Shown here: positions 50,567 through 59,341 of the stretch, one piece after another | Layout: the number at the start of each line of letters is the position of its first letter | How positions within the stretch are numbered: position 1 is the stretch's first letter | DNA from: Turicibacter bilis | Lineage (GTDB): Bacteria; Bacillota_I; Bacilli_A; MOL361; Turicibacteraceae | Direction of reading: 5' to 3' | Assembly (NCBI RefSeq): GCF_024499055.1 | Contig: NZ_CP071249.1 | Coordinates: forward strand, 2,039,001 to 2,103,000 | Length of the DNA stretch: 64,000 nt | Notes under the pieces: generated by a model | Databases searched by the model: none | What the model was told of the DNA's origin: nothing | Seen by the model: the letters and a program-made list of their open reading frames with translations, nothing else | Program-made: the position numbers and the translations under genes

Positions 50567-51397
50567 TTAAGATGTAAAGTTCGCACTACGGTATTCTCGT
50601 GGGCAAGTTCCTACAACTTTTTTGAAGATTTTTGAGAATACAAGTGCATCTGTATATCCAACAGAGTGCGAAACTTCTTGAATACTTAATGTTGATTGTT
50701 TTAATAGACGACAAGCTTTATTAATTCGATATTGAATGAGATAATTCTTTGGAGAATTATCCATTTTCTCATTGAATAATTTAGTTAAGTACTTTCGGTT
50801 GATTCCAACATGATTTGAGATTTCCTCAACTGTAATTTGACGTGAATAATTTGTTTCAATATATTCAATAGCTTGACGAATATAGTCAGCTTGGCGACTG
50901 ATTGTTTGAATTCTAGGGATTTGTGGTTCAGTATGATCACAGAGTGTTCCAATTAAAGCATAGAATCCGCTAATAGCTTGTAAATCTGCACTCTTTGGAT
51001 GGTTAACTGATTCGAGAATGTACTCAAAACAAGCTTCAACTTTCTTACCATTCTCACAATTTGAAATAGGAGATGAGACAGATAATCCAATACGTGCTAA
51101 GTAATCATCCACGGCTTGACCATTAAATCCAATAAAATGATAGGACCATGGATTCAATAAATCTGGTCTGTAACTAACAATAACTTGTGGTGGAATTAGA
51201 AAGCAAGTTCCTTCTACGATTGTATAATCCTGTCCATCGATCGTTAAAAAGCCTGACCCCTCTGTTACATAATATAGGCTATAATAATCACGAATTCCAG
51301 GCCCCCATGATTGGTTCTTTTCACAATCATTGTTACCACAGTGATAAAGCATAAAATCTAATCTAGAATAATCCGCTTTTGGTTTAAAACAATACAT
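50567..51397 (-). CDS. AraC-family transcriptional regulator
   Basis: A 276-residue regulator. The N-terminal cupin-like sensor (YYSLYYVTEGSGFLTIDG) covers residues 25-100; the C-terminal double helix-turn-helix starts near 175 (QITVEEISNHVGINRKYLTKLFNEK) and ends with the AraC signature SVGYTDALVFSKIFKKVVGTCP. The sensor type is usual for sugar-responsive AraC proteins. First gene of a unit with the nitroreductase. GGAGGGGGAT precedes the ATG. Confidence 0.93.
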   Translation of the reverse strand: MYCFKPKADYSRLDFMLYHCGNNDCEKNQSWGPGIRDYYSLYYVTEGSGFLTIDGQDYTIVEGTCFLIPPQVIVSYRPDLLNPWSYHFIGFNGQAVDDYLARIGLSVSSPISNCENGKKVEACFEYILESVNHPKSADLQAISGFYALIGTLCDHTEPQIPRIQTISRQADYIRQAIEYIETNYSRQITVEEISNHVGINRKYLTKLFNEKMDNSPKNYLIQYRINKACRLLKQSTLSIQEVSHSVGYTDALVFSKIFKKVVGTCPREYRSANFTS

Positions 51398-51724
51398 TTT
51401 AAATATCCCCCCTCCATATCTGAAGTCATTATATCATAATTTAATGGCTTTATGTATATTGATTGAAAGCACTTTTATATATATTGTATAATATTGACTG
51501 TTATTAGTGGATGCGTTTTTATATTAATTAAGTGTGTAATCGATTACATATAGAGGAAGTAGATATTGTAATATTAGTAGTAACAAAACTGTATGAGATT
51601 TTTATTTGTATAACTTTATGGTTAAGATTGATAATTTATACAATTTTAAAGAGATAAATTGTATAAATCATATTAAAACAGACCACAACGAGAGTAGTCT
51701 TGAAAGGGTTAGGAGGGAGACTTT
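51398..51724. promoter_or_regulatory. Divergent control region with two operator-like palindromes
   Basis: TGTAATCGATTACA (51535-51548) is a perfect 14-bp palindrome with a central CG, as in LacI-type operators. ATTTATACAATTT (51634-51646) and AAATTGTATAAAT (51656-51668) are a perfect 13-bp inverted repeat with a 9-base spacer, just upstream of the acetyltransferase gene. The binding proteins are not known. Confidence 0.5.
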
Positions 51725-52177
51725 ATGAACATTAAACAAGCAAATTTAAATGATGTATTAGATGTAGCGAGATTAGCGTTAGTTTTATGGCCCCATCACT
51801 CAATGCACGCTATGGCACTAAAAATTTCAGAAACAATACAAGAGAATAAAGGAGCCTACTTTTTAGCACTTGATAAAAATGAAACCATTGGTTTTGCTCA
51901 GGTTAATTTAAGACATGATTATGTAGAAGGGACACATAGTAGTCCAGTTGGATACTTAGAAGGAATCTTCGTTGTTGAGAATTATCGTCAACAAGGTGGT
52001 GCAAAACAATTATTAGCTGCATGTGAAAAATGGGCACGTGAACAAGGATGTGAAGAATTAGCAAGTGACTGTGAATTATCTAGTGAAGAAAGCCTAAACT
52101 TTCATCGTTGTGTTGGGTTTGAAGAAGCGAATCGTATTATCTGTTTTACAAAACCATTAAAAGGCGAATCGTATTAA
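51725..52177 (+). CDS. Aminoglycoside 6'-N-acetyltransferase-like GNAT protein
   Basis: A 150-residue GNAT enzyme with the AAC(6')-I hallmarks LALVLWP, LRHDYVEGTHSSPVGYLEGIFV, the acetyl-CoA loop YRQQGGAKQLL, and ASDCELSSEESLNFHRCVGFEEANRIICF. The family acetylates the 6' amino group of aminoglycosides; chromosomal forms may have other natural substrates. TTAGGAGGG precedes the ATG. It sits directly before a 5'-truncated thiD, so it may have been inserted there. Confidence 0.88.
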   Translation: MNIKQANLNDVLDVARLALVLWPHHSMHAMALKISETIQENKGAYFLALDKNETIGFAQVNLRHDYVEGTHSSPVGYLEGIFVVENYRQQGGAKQLLAACEKWAREQGCEELASDCELSSEESLNFHRCVGFEEANRIICFTKPLKGESY

Positions 52178-52187
52178 TTTTTATTAA

Positions 52188-52618
52188 ATACCACGGATGT
52201 GCTCATTCATCAACTTCTCCCGTTAGCCACAATTATAACACCTAACCTTTTAGAGGCTGAGGTGTTATGCGGATTTAAAATCACTTCAAAAGCAGACATG
52301 ATAAATGCAGCAAAAACTATTTCAGGCCAATTAAACGGAGGCGTTTCAGTTAAAGGTGGACACTCTGTGAGTGATGCGGATGATTTACTCTATGCTAATG
52401 AACAAGAGTATTGATTCAATAGTGAACGTGTGTTGACTGAAAATACACATGGGACAGGATGCACCTTATCATCGGCCATTGCATGCCATTTAGCAGCGGG
52501 ATGTTCACTACAAGATAGTGTTAAATTTGCGAAAGATTATATTACAGGGGCATTGAAACAAGGATTAGATTTAGGCCAAGGGAATGGCCCACTTGATCAT
52601 ACGTATATTATTAAATAG
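52188..52618 (+). pseudogene. thiD: thiD remnant (HMP/HMP-P kinase), 5'-truncated and with a nonsense codon
   Basis: The frame starts within ThiD at LLPLATIITPNLLEAEVLCG and lacks the N-terminal half. A TGA at 52412-52414 interrupts it at EQEY-stop-FNSERV, where ThiD has Trp, and the same frame goes on through HGTGCTLSSAIACHLA (anion hole motif) to GPLDHTYIIK. Two lesions show that the gene is dead. It would have phosphorylated hydroxymethylpyrimidine for thiamine synthesis. The acetyltransferase gene ends 10 bases before the junction. Confidence 0.9.
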
Positions 52619-52619
52619 T

Positions 52620-52655
52620 AAAAAAGATGAGACCAGTTTTAGTCTCATCTTTTTA
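52620..52655. terminator. Terminator after the thiD remnant
   Basis: AAAAAGATGAGAC pairs with GTCTCATCTTTTT; it also overlaps the end of the minus-strand mini-gene. Confidence 0.85.
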
Positions 52656-52743
52656 TGTCATCGAAGAAGTCTGTGTATAGTAGGGCGAATACAATAAATA
52701 GAATAATGCAGATTGCGGCTGTTCTTCCATTAAACCACCCCAT
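52645..52743 (-). CDS. 32-residue membrane peptide
   Basis: MGWFNGRTAA leads into a single membrane helix (ICIILFIVFALLYTDFF) and the tail DDIKR. AAAAGGAAG precedes the ATG. Its stop lies in the terminator stem. Such peptides are often regulators of membrane enzymes, spore coat components or toxins; nothing here decides. Confidence 0.5.
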   Translation of the reverse strand: MGWFNGRTAAICIILFIVFALLYTDFFDDIKR

Positions 52744-53039
52744 AATACCACTTCCTTTTATAAAGATTCATGATGATAGATTCAAGTATTTATATATATC
52801 CAATATAAATGATATGCACTGAGGGATAAGGAAATGACAGGCATATAAGTCAAGAGTAGTGACAATACATTTAATTAAATTGTAACATAAAGTCAGTACA
52901 TACTTAGAACGGCTATCATTATAAGTGGGGATTATGACTAGGGGACTTATAATAAGGTAACTATTTTAAATTCACACCTTTAATTTTGTTTGTCGTTAAA
53001 CGAAATAAATTAATCTGAGAGTGACTGATGGATAATAAA
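52744..53039. other. Intergenic region, nothing recognised
   Basis: Presumably contains the promoter of the minus-strand mini-gene. No ORF with a ribosome binding site and no RNA motif seen. Confidence 0.5.
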
Positions 53040-53076
53040 TAAACCTCTATCGATAGTTGATAGAGGTTTATTTTAC
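53038..53076. terminator. Terminator of the 53.1 kb membrane protein gene
   Basis: AAACCTCTATC and GATAGAGGTTT form an 11-bp stem with A and T runs on both sides. Confidence 0.85.
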
Positions 53077-53456
53077 TTGTTGGTAGTTGTTGATAATGAA
53101 TAATTTTTAATAAACCAATATAAGTGATAAAATACTGCAATTAAGTAAATAAGTTTAGAAATATTAGTTAAGAAAAAGATATCAATCACACTACTGAATG
53201 CAATAACGCAAGCTGTTATTATTTCACGACGATAAAGAGCTTGAAATGAAGGAGCTTTTGTTAACTCTTTAATTTCTTTTTGGCGTTTAGAAAGCACAAC
53301 TAATGAAATTCCTAAGAAAATCAGGAATAAAAGAAGCTGTGTTAGGATTATGATACTGGGTTGATTTAAAGAGATTCCTAAATTAGATAAATAAGATAAT
53401 GAACAGAAGAACCAAATGTAAAACCAAAAGGTTAATTTTTGAATACGGATTGTCAT
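53073..53456 (-). CDS. Hypothetical membrane protein, 127 residues
   Basis: Four hydrophobic segments in pairs (LTFWFYIWFFCSLSYL; SIIILTQLLLFLIFLGISLVVL; EIITACVIAFSSVIDIFFL; LIYLIAVFYHLYWFI), with a basic loop SKRQKEIKEL between the second and third. No family recognised. AAAAGGTGGTG precedes the ATG. Single gene. Confidence 0.65.
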   Translation of the reverse strand: MTIRIQKLTFWFYIWFFCSLSYLSNLGISLNQPSIIILTQLLLFLIFLGISLVVLSKRQKEIKELTKAPSFQALYRREIITACVIAFSSVIDIFFLTNISKLIYLIAVFYHLYWFIKNYSLSTTTNK

Positions 53457-53551
53457 GATAGCACCACCTTTTAAAGCATTATACTACAAATTTACTATAA
53501 AAAGATAGGTCATCATAAAAAGCCTTCACTAAGAGCTTTTAAAAAGATAAA

Positions 53552-53590
53552 AAAAACAGAAGTAAGCAATTAGGCTTACTTCCGTTTTAA
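53552..53590 (-). terminator. Terminator of the yjjI-yjjW unit
   Basis: On the minus strand AAAACGGAAGTAAGC pairs with GCTTACTTCTGTTTT and runs into a long T tract. Confidence 0.85.
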
Positions 53591-53591
53591 G

Positions 53592-54425
53592 TTAAACAAT
53601 AATTGTATTTAAAACGCCTAAGTTATGAGCGATAGATTCTAATTTTTTCATGTCATCATCCGTTGGGGTTTGCATATTTAAATGATTTTTCCGAACACCG
53701 AGATGACGATATTTAATCAGCTTATAACGAATATTATGTCCACTAATTTTTTTAGAGACTTCACGAATGGTTTCCTCATTATTAAAGAGTTCAGGCACAA
53801 TAACCGTACGAACTTCATAAAGTTTTCCACAATCCACAAGGTAGTCTAAATTTTTAAGGACCATATCGTTATCAGCTTTTATATATTTTCGATGAGTTTC
53901 TTTATCCCATACTTTTATATCAAGCATAATCCCATCTGTCAAAGCCATTAGTTCAGGATGCTCCCTTAAATCCGTTGATCCATTGGTATCAATGAAGCAT
54001 GTTAATCCAATTTCTTTTGCTTTGGTGAAAAGCTCAATTAAAAATGGAGCTTGTAGTGTACACTCACCGCCAGAAACAGTAATCCCTTGAATAAATGGAC
54101 GATAGTTTTCAATTTCTTTCATGATGTCATCGGCTGATTGGACTTTATATTTAGGAGTACTGTTACGATGACATTTTTTCGTGCAGGCATCGCACTCAAC
54201 ACAAAGTGCTGGATTGAAAAGAACACGTCGTTCTTCACGATTGACAGATAGTGCTTCAACCGGGCAGAAACTGACGCAGAAACTACAGTTAATACAATGA
54301 TTAATGGTTTCAGGGTTATGGCAGTAGACGCAGTCAAAATTACATCCTTGTAAAAAGATGGCGGTACGATTTCCAGGGCCGTCAACAGAACTGAAAGGAA
54401 TGATTTTATTTAAATAACCGTTCAT
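53592..54425 (-). CDS. yjjW: YjjW family glycyl-radical enzyme activase
   Basis: A 277-residue radical SAM protein. The cluster motif is GCNFDCVYC (C-X3-C-X2-C, about residues 29-35), followed by an inserted pair of ferredoxin 4Fe-4S sites (CINCSFCVSFC; CVECDACTKKC), then the SAM-binding TVSGGECTLQ. It generates the glycyl radical on its partner YjjI. Its ATG overlaps the yjjI stop by one base (TAATG), so translation is coupled. Confidence 0.93.
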   Translation of the reverse strand: MNGYLNKIIPFSSVDGPGNRTAIFLQGCNFDCVYCHNPETINHCINCSFCVSFCPVEALSVNREERRVLFNPALCVECDACTKKCHRNSTPKYKVQSADDIMKEIENYRPFIQGITVSGGECTLQAPFLIELFTKAKEIGLTCFIDTNGSTDLREHPELMALTDGIMLDIKVWDKETHRKYIKADNDMVLKNLDYLVDCGKLYEVRTVIVPELFNNEETIREVSKKISGHNIRYKLIKYRHLGVRKNHLNMQTPTDDDMKKLESIAHNLGVLNTIIV

Positions 54426-55906
54426 TAGCGTACTTTTCGCTCGTACACTTTTCCATTACGAACTTGTCCTTGTCCAAGCACAACGGTATCTTGAAGTGTA
54501 GCAATTCCTTGATCTAATTTTGCAATTTCGCTACGTTTAACAAGGTATCCTGTAATACGAATCACATCTGCATCTGATGAGTAAAGTGAGAAGTAACGCA
54601 TTCCTTCTTTAAATGCCCCTTGAATGATATTTAAAATAAATTCAGGATTATTGGCTGCATTTAATTCGAATGGGAAGATATCCCCAACCCCTGATGGGAA
54701 GTATTTGTGGAAACGAGCCGTTTGTTTTAAATGTTTCCACAACTCTGGTTCTTCTCCAATTGGGATACGAGAACCTGGGCTTGTATTAATGTCATCACCG
54801 ATTCCAACTTGAGCATGTAATAATAAGCGCTCATTTGTCACAGTACAATGTTTACTTTCAAAGTTATTGATGAAGTCTTCCATGGCATCCATGATACGCA
54901 CACCTAAATCATCTGCAATCTGTGAATGACCAAATTTATCTTCTAATTTTTCCGCTTTTAATAAAGTATTCACACACTCAGCAAGTCCTACTAATCCAAA
55001 CATTGAAGTAAAACGATCTTTTGAAATGAATCCTTCTTTAACTAAGAAGTTTGTTTCAAAGAATGTACTTTCTTCAACGATGTATCGAATGCGCTCATTG
55101 ATATAGTTTGCCATACAAGTCATGGCATGAGGTAATTTATTGTTGAAGAAATCATCGATATCAGTTGCTGTTTCCGCTAGTTTTGAAAGGCGCATACGTA
55201 CTAATGTGTGGGCCCCTCCACCAACATGAAGACCGTTATAACAACTTGCAATTCCGTAATCACCTAAATCTTCAGTGAACATCGCATGGTTAGCGAAACT
55301 TGGTTTAGCTGTTACTAAAGCAGTTTTAATCGCTTCAATAGCTAAATCGTCTGGTGTTTCTTCATTATATTTTAACGTTAAATTAGGAATGGCGTTTTCT
55401 AGTTCGCGTTCCACTTCTAAAATAATCTTAGCTGCTTTTGTCGGTTTTGGACCTAAGTTAGCATGACAGAATGAGTCTGTAATTGTGCGATCTAATTGTG
55501 TGAAGAATAAACGAATTGCCAATTTAGCCTCTTCTTCATCTGTAATGAATGGTTCTAATAAGTAATCAATGTTTCCAATATATACAGGCATTGTTGTAAT
55601 CGAAGGAACATGCTTATAGAAAATTAATAAGTAGTTTGTTGCTTCCCAAATGTTTTTAGGGGGATCTAGTTGTAAGAATTGGCATCCTTCTTTCATGAAT
55701 TTCTCATAGTTAGGAAGAATATAGCGTGGACGATATGGGACATTTCCCTCAAATAAATCACAAATAATTCCCGCATCACGTAACGCTTGTGTTTCTTCTG
55801 AAATATTTAAGACTTGAACACTATTTTCAGCATAACGTGCTAATGCTACGACTTTCTGTTCAAATGTTAAAGTTGTATCCTTAACAATTTGTTCAACACC
55901 AGTCAT
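54425..55906 (-). CDS. yjjI: YjjI family glycyl-radical enzyme
   Basis: A 493-residue oxygen-sensitive enzyme family member (DUF3029). The C-terminal glycyl-radical segment reads VIRITGYLVKR near residue 463; upstream are GIASCYNGLHVGGGAHTLVRM and a Cys within the barrel as expected of the family. The reaction of YjjI is not known. Start at 55906 after TGAGGTGAG; the longer frame to 55933 lacks support. It fits anaerobic metabolism. Confidence 0.92.
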   Translation of the reverse strand: MTGVEQIVKDTTLTFEQKVVALARYAENSVQVLNISEETQALRDAGIICDLFEGNVPYRPRYILPNYEKFMKEGCQFLQLDPPKNIWEATNYLLIFYKHVPSITTMPVYIGNIDYLLEPFITDEEEAKLAIRLFFTQLDRTITDSFCHANLGPKPTKAAKIILEVERELENAIPNLTLKYNEETPDDLAIEAIKTALVTAKPSFANHAMFTEDLGDYGIASCYNGLHVGGGAHTLVRMRLSKLAETATDIDDFFNNKLPHAMTCMANYINERIRYIVEESTFFETNFLVKEGFISKDRFTSMFGLVGLAECVNTLLKAEKLEDKFGHSQIADDLGVRIMDAMEDFINNFESKHCTVTNERLLLHAQVGIGDDINTSPGSRIPIGEEPELWKHLKQTARFHKYFPSGVGDIFPFELNAANNPEFILNIIQGAFKEGMRYFSLYSSDADVIRITGYLVKRSEIAKLDQGIATLQDTVVLGQGQVRNGKVYERKVR

Positions 55907-56183
55907 AAATCTCACCTCATAGTTAATATTCAAAACCCAGGGTGTTAACGACCGCAGGGTAAGATTACATTATAACATTTCACGCTAGATATTCACTATA
56001 CGAAAAAAAATCCATATAAAGGCTAATAATTGATAGGATCTATTTGTCAATAGTAGTTATGTTAAGTAGAGGAATATCTTTTGAGTTATTTCATGTAGAA
56101 AGTATTCTTTTTATAGACACGTTTTAATCAGAGTAGGTTATTAGTAATTTAACAAATAAATGGAATAAAATGTAAATATTGTG
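55907..56183. other. Divergent region between yjjI and the T-box leader
   Basis: Carries the yjjI promoter on the minus strand. A short GC-rich stretch near 55940 (CCCAGGGTGTTAACGACCGC) stands out in the AT-rich surroundings. No gene seen. Confidence 0.4.
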
Positions 56184-56212
56184 TTGACTTCGTGTCTATG
56201 AGGTGCTAAGAT
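56184..56212 (+). promoter_or_regulatory. Promoter of the brnQ T-box leader
   Basis: TTGACT (56184-56189) and TAAGAT (56207-56212) with a 17-base spacer. Confidence 0.7.
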
Positions 56213-56234
56213 AATCACAACAAGAAATCAAATT

Positions 56235-56512
56235 CGTTGAAGAGAAAGAGTAAGTTAGTTTAATACCCCACAGAGAGTCGACATTTGCTGAGAGTCGATG
56301 GTCACGGATTAACTGAAAATCATCTCTGAGAAGTAAGGCTGAATCAAGAGTAAGTCTTTCCGGGCGTCTTTTCCCGTTATCAAAAAAAGCCGTTAAAACC
56401 TTTAAATAGGTGAGACGTGTAGAGTGCTATAGGCTTTTTTAGCTTATAGAATTTGGGTGGTACCACGGAGAACTTTCGTCCCATGAATGTTATATTCATG
56501 GGATTTTTTTAT
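56235..56512 (+). promoter_or_regulatory. T-box riboswitch, probable isoleucine specifier
   Basis: Contains the T-box core GGGTGGTACCACGG (56455-56468) that pairs with uncharged tRNA, and a terminator CCCATGAAT/ATTCATGGG with T7 (56479-56509). In stem I, the TCTCT at the base pairs with AGAGA near 56240. The specifier loop reads CTGAAAATCATC; ATC (56319-56321), followed by a purine, would be an Ile codon. Control of a branched-chain amino acid transporter fits. Confidence 0.9.
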
Positions 56513-56741
56513 TCTCTGAAATTATCTCATTGATTGAGGAAGGTGAAGATCTTTACTACTTACTATGCGGATGTTTTAGCAATGAGAAAAGTTTTTGATT
56601 CAAAGGTTGTTAAGTATTTGGAGGGAGTGATTCAATTGGAGTCTGATATTTTAGGTGATATTATTGAGTGAAATCTAGAAAATCAAAGTTAGAGATTAGT
56701 TTTTGGGGGAACAAAGATTAATCCACAAGGGAGGCATTTTC

Positions 56742-58091
56742 ATGAATAAATTATCAAGAAAAGATTTATTATTAGTTAGTTTAATGTTATTCTCATTGTT
56801 TTTCGGGGCAGGAAATTTAATCTTCCCACCGTTTCTTGGACAAAGTGCAGGAACAGAGATGTGGGTTTCAATGTTAGGATTTTTTATTACAGCGGTTGGA
56901 TTTCCCGTACTTGGAGTTGTTGCTGTTGCTAAGTCAAAGGGGTTATATAATCTAGCTAACCGTGTGAATCCGGTCTTTGCTTCTGTATTTACCGTCTTAA
57001 TTTATTTATCAATTGGACCAGGGCTTGGAATTCCTCGTGCAGGAAGTTTACCATTTGAAATGGCAGTCGCTCCTTATTTACCAGCAGAATTTTCAGTAAC
57101 TTTAGCACGTTTCTTATTTACAGCTGTTTTTTTCTGTGTGGCTTATTGGTTAGCTTTAGCGCCAACTAAATTAGTCGATCGCATGGGAAAGGTGTTAACC
57201 CCAACTCTTTTAACTTTAATTGCAGTTATCTTTGTAGGATCACTTATTAAACCACTAGGTGGTTATGGAGAACCAACAGGAGATTATGCAACGACGCCAT
57301 TTGTTAAAGGATTTTTAGAGGGATATTTAACAATGGATACAATTGCAGCTTTAAACTTTGGAATTGTCATTGCTTTAGCAATCAAAACTAAAGGATTAGA
57401 AGAAGAAAAAGGAGTTGTTAGCACGACCGTTAAAGCCGGGTTAATTGCAGGGGGATTATTAGTCGCTATCTATTCGATTTTGGGACATTTAGGGGCAATG
57501 AGCGGAGCTGTTTACGGAGCTACTGAAAATGGCGCGCAAACGTTAACGCATGTTATGACTGATATCTTCGGAACTCCAGGGGCTATCCTACTAGCAGTTG
57601 TTTTCACATTAGCATGTTTAACAACATGTGTTGGTTTAATCACATCTTGTGGACAATATTTTGCTTCATTAACTCCAAAAATGAGCTACAAAGTATGGGC
57701 TACGGTGTTGGCTTTTGCAAGTTTTACTTTAGCTAATATGGGATTAAATCAAATCCTCTCAATTTCAGTTCCAATCTTAAATGCCATCTATCCAGTGGCA
57801 ATCATGTTAATCGTTTTAGCGATGATGAATCGATTTATCAATGAAAGTCGTTTAGTTTATAGTGTAACAATCTTAGTCACTGGAATCATAAGTGTGGTAG
57901 ATGCCTTAAATCAAGTAAATGTTCGTTTAGGAGCTTTAACAACATGGTGTGAATACCTTCCATTATATAAACAAGGATTAGGATGGGTAACGTTGGCTCT
58001 CGGAGCTATTGTTGTGACAGTTGTCATGGATAAAGTCTTCCAGTTATCAACATCAAACCAAACCACAACAGTTAAATGTGTAGAAGAGTAA
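56742..58091 (+). CDS. brnQ: BrnQ, branched-chain amino acid carrier
   Basis: A 449-residue secondary transporter with about twelve membrane segments. N-terminal SLFFGAGNLIFPPFLGQSAG and GPGLGIPRAGSLPFEM are family hallmarks. It brings in Leu, Ile and Val with Na+ or H+. ATG 56742 follows AAGGGAGG; the frame is open to 56703 without a site. It is controlled by the upstream T-box. Between the terminator and this start lie about 230 bases with no certain gene. Confidence 0.95.
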   Translation: MNKLSRKDLLLVSLMLFSLFFGAGNLIFPPFLGQSAGTEMWVSMLGFFITAVGFPVLGVVAVAKSKGLYNLANRVNPVFASVFTVLIYLSIGPGLGIPRAGSLPFEMAVAPYLPAEFSVTLARFLFTAVFFCVAYWLALAPTKLVDRMGKVLTPTLLTLIAVIFVGSLIKPLGGYGEPTGDYATTPFVKGFLEGYLTMDTIAALNFGIVIALAIKTKGLEEEKGVVSTTVKAGLIAGGLLVAIYSILGHLGAMSGAVYGATENGAQTLTHVMTDIFGTPGAILLAVVFTLACLTTCVGLITSCGQYFASLTPKMSYKVWATVLAFASFTLANMGLNQILSISVPILNAIYPVAIMLIVLAMMNRFINESRLVYSVTILVTGIISVVDALNQVNVRLGALTTWCEYLPLYKQGLGWVTLALGAIVVTVVMDKVFQLSTSNQTTTVKCVEE

Positions 58092-58094
58092 AAT

Positions 58095-58129
58095 GAAAAG
58101 AGGTATCGTTAGCGATACCTCTTTTATAT
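58095..58129 (+). terminator. Terminator after brnQ
   Basis: AAAAGAGGTATCG pairs with CGATACCTCTTTT across TTAG. Confidence 0.88.
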
Positions 58130-58229
58130 ATGGAAAGAAAAACATGATTCATGATGCAAGTGAGTATAATGAAAGTATATGTAGTATCTAGAGATTCTAA
58201 TGTTTTTTATATAGATAGGGGAGAGCTAA

Positions 58230-58802
58230 ATGGAAATTAGGGATTATCAAATAGAAGATGAAACCAGTTGGGTACGTTGTCGCGTGTTATCTTTTTTAGA
58301 TACGGCTTATTATGACATTGTGGCAAGAGAGAAGGAAAGATATCAACATCCGTCTATTGAATTGGTCGCAGTAGAAAACGGAGTTGTTATAGGATTGCTT
58401 GATATTGAGTGTGAAGAAGAACCAAATGCTATTTGCACAGCACATGAGACGTTAGGGGCTATGATTTGGCATTTAGCTGTACATCCAGATTATCGCCGTA
58501 AAGGAATTGGCACTTCTTTGTTGAATGAGGCACAAAAAAGATTAAAGGAAAAACAGATTACTTATCTTGAAGCATGGACCCGTGATGACAAATGGGTGCA
58601 ACGTTGGTACCTAAAGCAACAATTTATGAAATTAAGTACATATTTACACGTCTATGTAAATGGAAATAATGGGATTCGATCACAAGTTTCAGGACTGATT
58701 CCAGTCCAGTCATTCTGCCAATATACAGGGACGGATTGGGACATGATCAAAAAAAGATACAAACGAGTTCACGAGTGTACTGGGTTCGTTAAAATGCTTT
58801 AA
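58230..58802 (+). CDS. GNAT family N-acetyltransferase
   Basis: A 190-residue protein with the GNAT core WHLAVHPDYRRKGIGTSLL (acetyl-CoA loop RRKGIG near residues 93-98) and beta strand YLEAWTRDD. The C-terminal 60 residues are outside the usual core. Substrate unknown. GATAGGGGAG precedes the ATG. It converges with the staygreen gene; their ends overlap by 4 bases. Confidence 0.85.
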   Translation: MEIRDYQIEDETSWVRCRVLSFLDTAYYDIVAREKERYQHPSIELVAVENGVVIGLLDIECEEEPNAICTAHETLGAMIWHLAVHPDYRRKGIGTSLLNEAQKRLKEKQITYLEAWTRDDKWVQRWYLKQQFMKLSTYLHVYVNGNNGIRSQVSGLIPVQSFCQYTGTDWDMIKKRYKRVHECTGFVKML

Positions 58803-59239
58803 TAGTCTTTAAAAGAACCAAAGCATTCGGTTCGATTTAATTTTGAATCCTGTGATTGAAAGAAGACATAGATAGGGGCATTTTCAAATTGTGGATAAAG
58901 ATGAAACAAATGAGGATCTCCATGTTTAATAGCACTCAATGCTAAAGGGAGTTCTTTCATAAAAATTTCATTTCGTTTAGTTGACGATTTGGTGCCATCA
59001 ATTCCATCTACACGAATGTAAACATAAAAATAATATTGACCTGAGCTATTCGTCATCCACTCTGCCGCCACCTCATCTCGCATTGTTGTGAACTTCTCGT
59101 AAGCAAAATCAGGTCCAATGACTAAAAATAATTCACCTGTCTGATCGGAATGTGTTAACGTATATCGTCTTGGTTGAATTTGATTTAGATTAGACAAGCG
59201 ATAGTTAATCCACAATTTATTTGGGTTAAAAGTACTCAT
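58799..59239 (-). CDS. Staygreen family protein
   Basis: A 146-residue protein with the staygreen pattern: FNPNKLWINY, PRRYTLTHSDQTGELFLVIG, TTMRDEVAAEWM and ELPLALSAIKHGDPHLF followed by APIYVFFQS. Plant SGR proteins are Mg-dechelatases that start chlorophyll breakdown; many non-photosynthetic bacteria have short homologues with no settled natural role. AAGGAGGAG precedes the ATG. It is divergent from the cupin gene. Confidence 0.88.
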   Translation of the reverse strand: MSTFNPNKLWINYRLSNLNQIQPRRYTLTHSDQTGELFLVIGPDFAYEKFTTMRDEVAAEWMTNSSGQYYFYVYIRVDGIDGTKSSTKRNEIFMKELPLALSAIKHGDPHLFHLYPQFENAPIYVFFQSQDSKLNRTECFGSFKDY

Positions 59240-59341
59240 ATCATCTCCTCCTTAGTCTATTGTATGATGGTTGCCTAATTTTGGTCATTCATAACACGAT
59301 GGTCATGAAGCATACTAAGGTTGATGAAATGGAGGTCTATT

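Noticed and set aside
52412-52414. Use of TGA as tryptophan in thiD
   Set aside because: Other genes in the window end with TGA as a stop (for example the fragment at 48580), and thiD is also truncated, so a nonsense mutation is the simpler reading.
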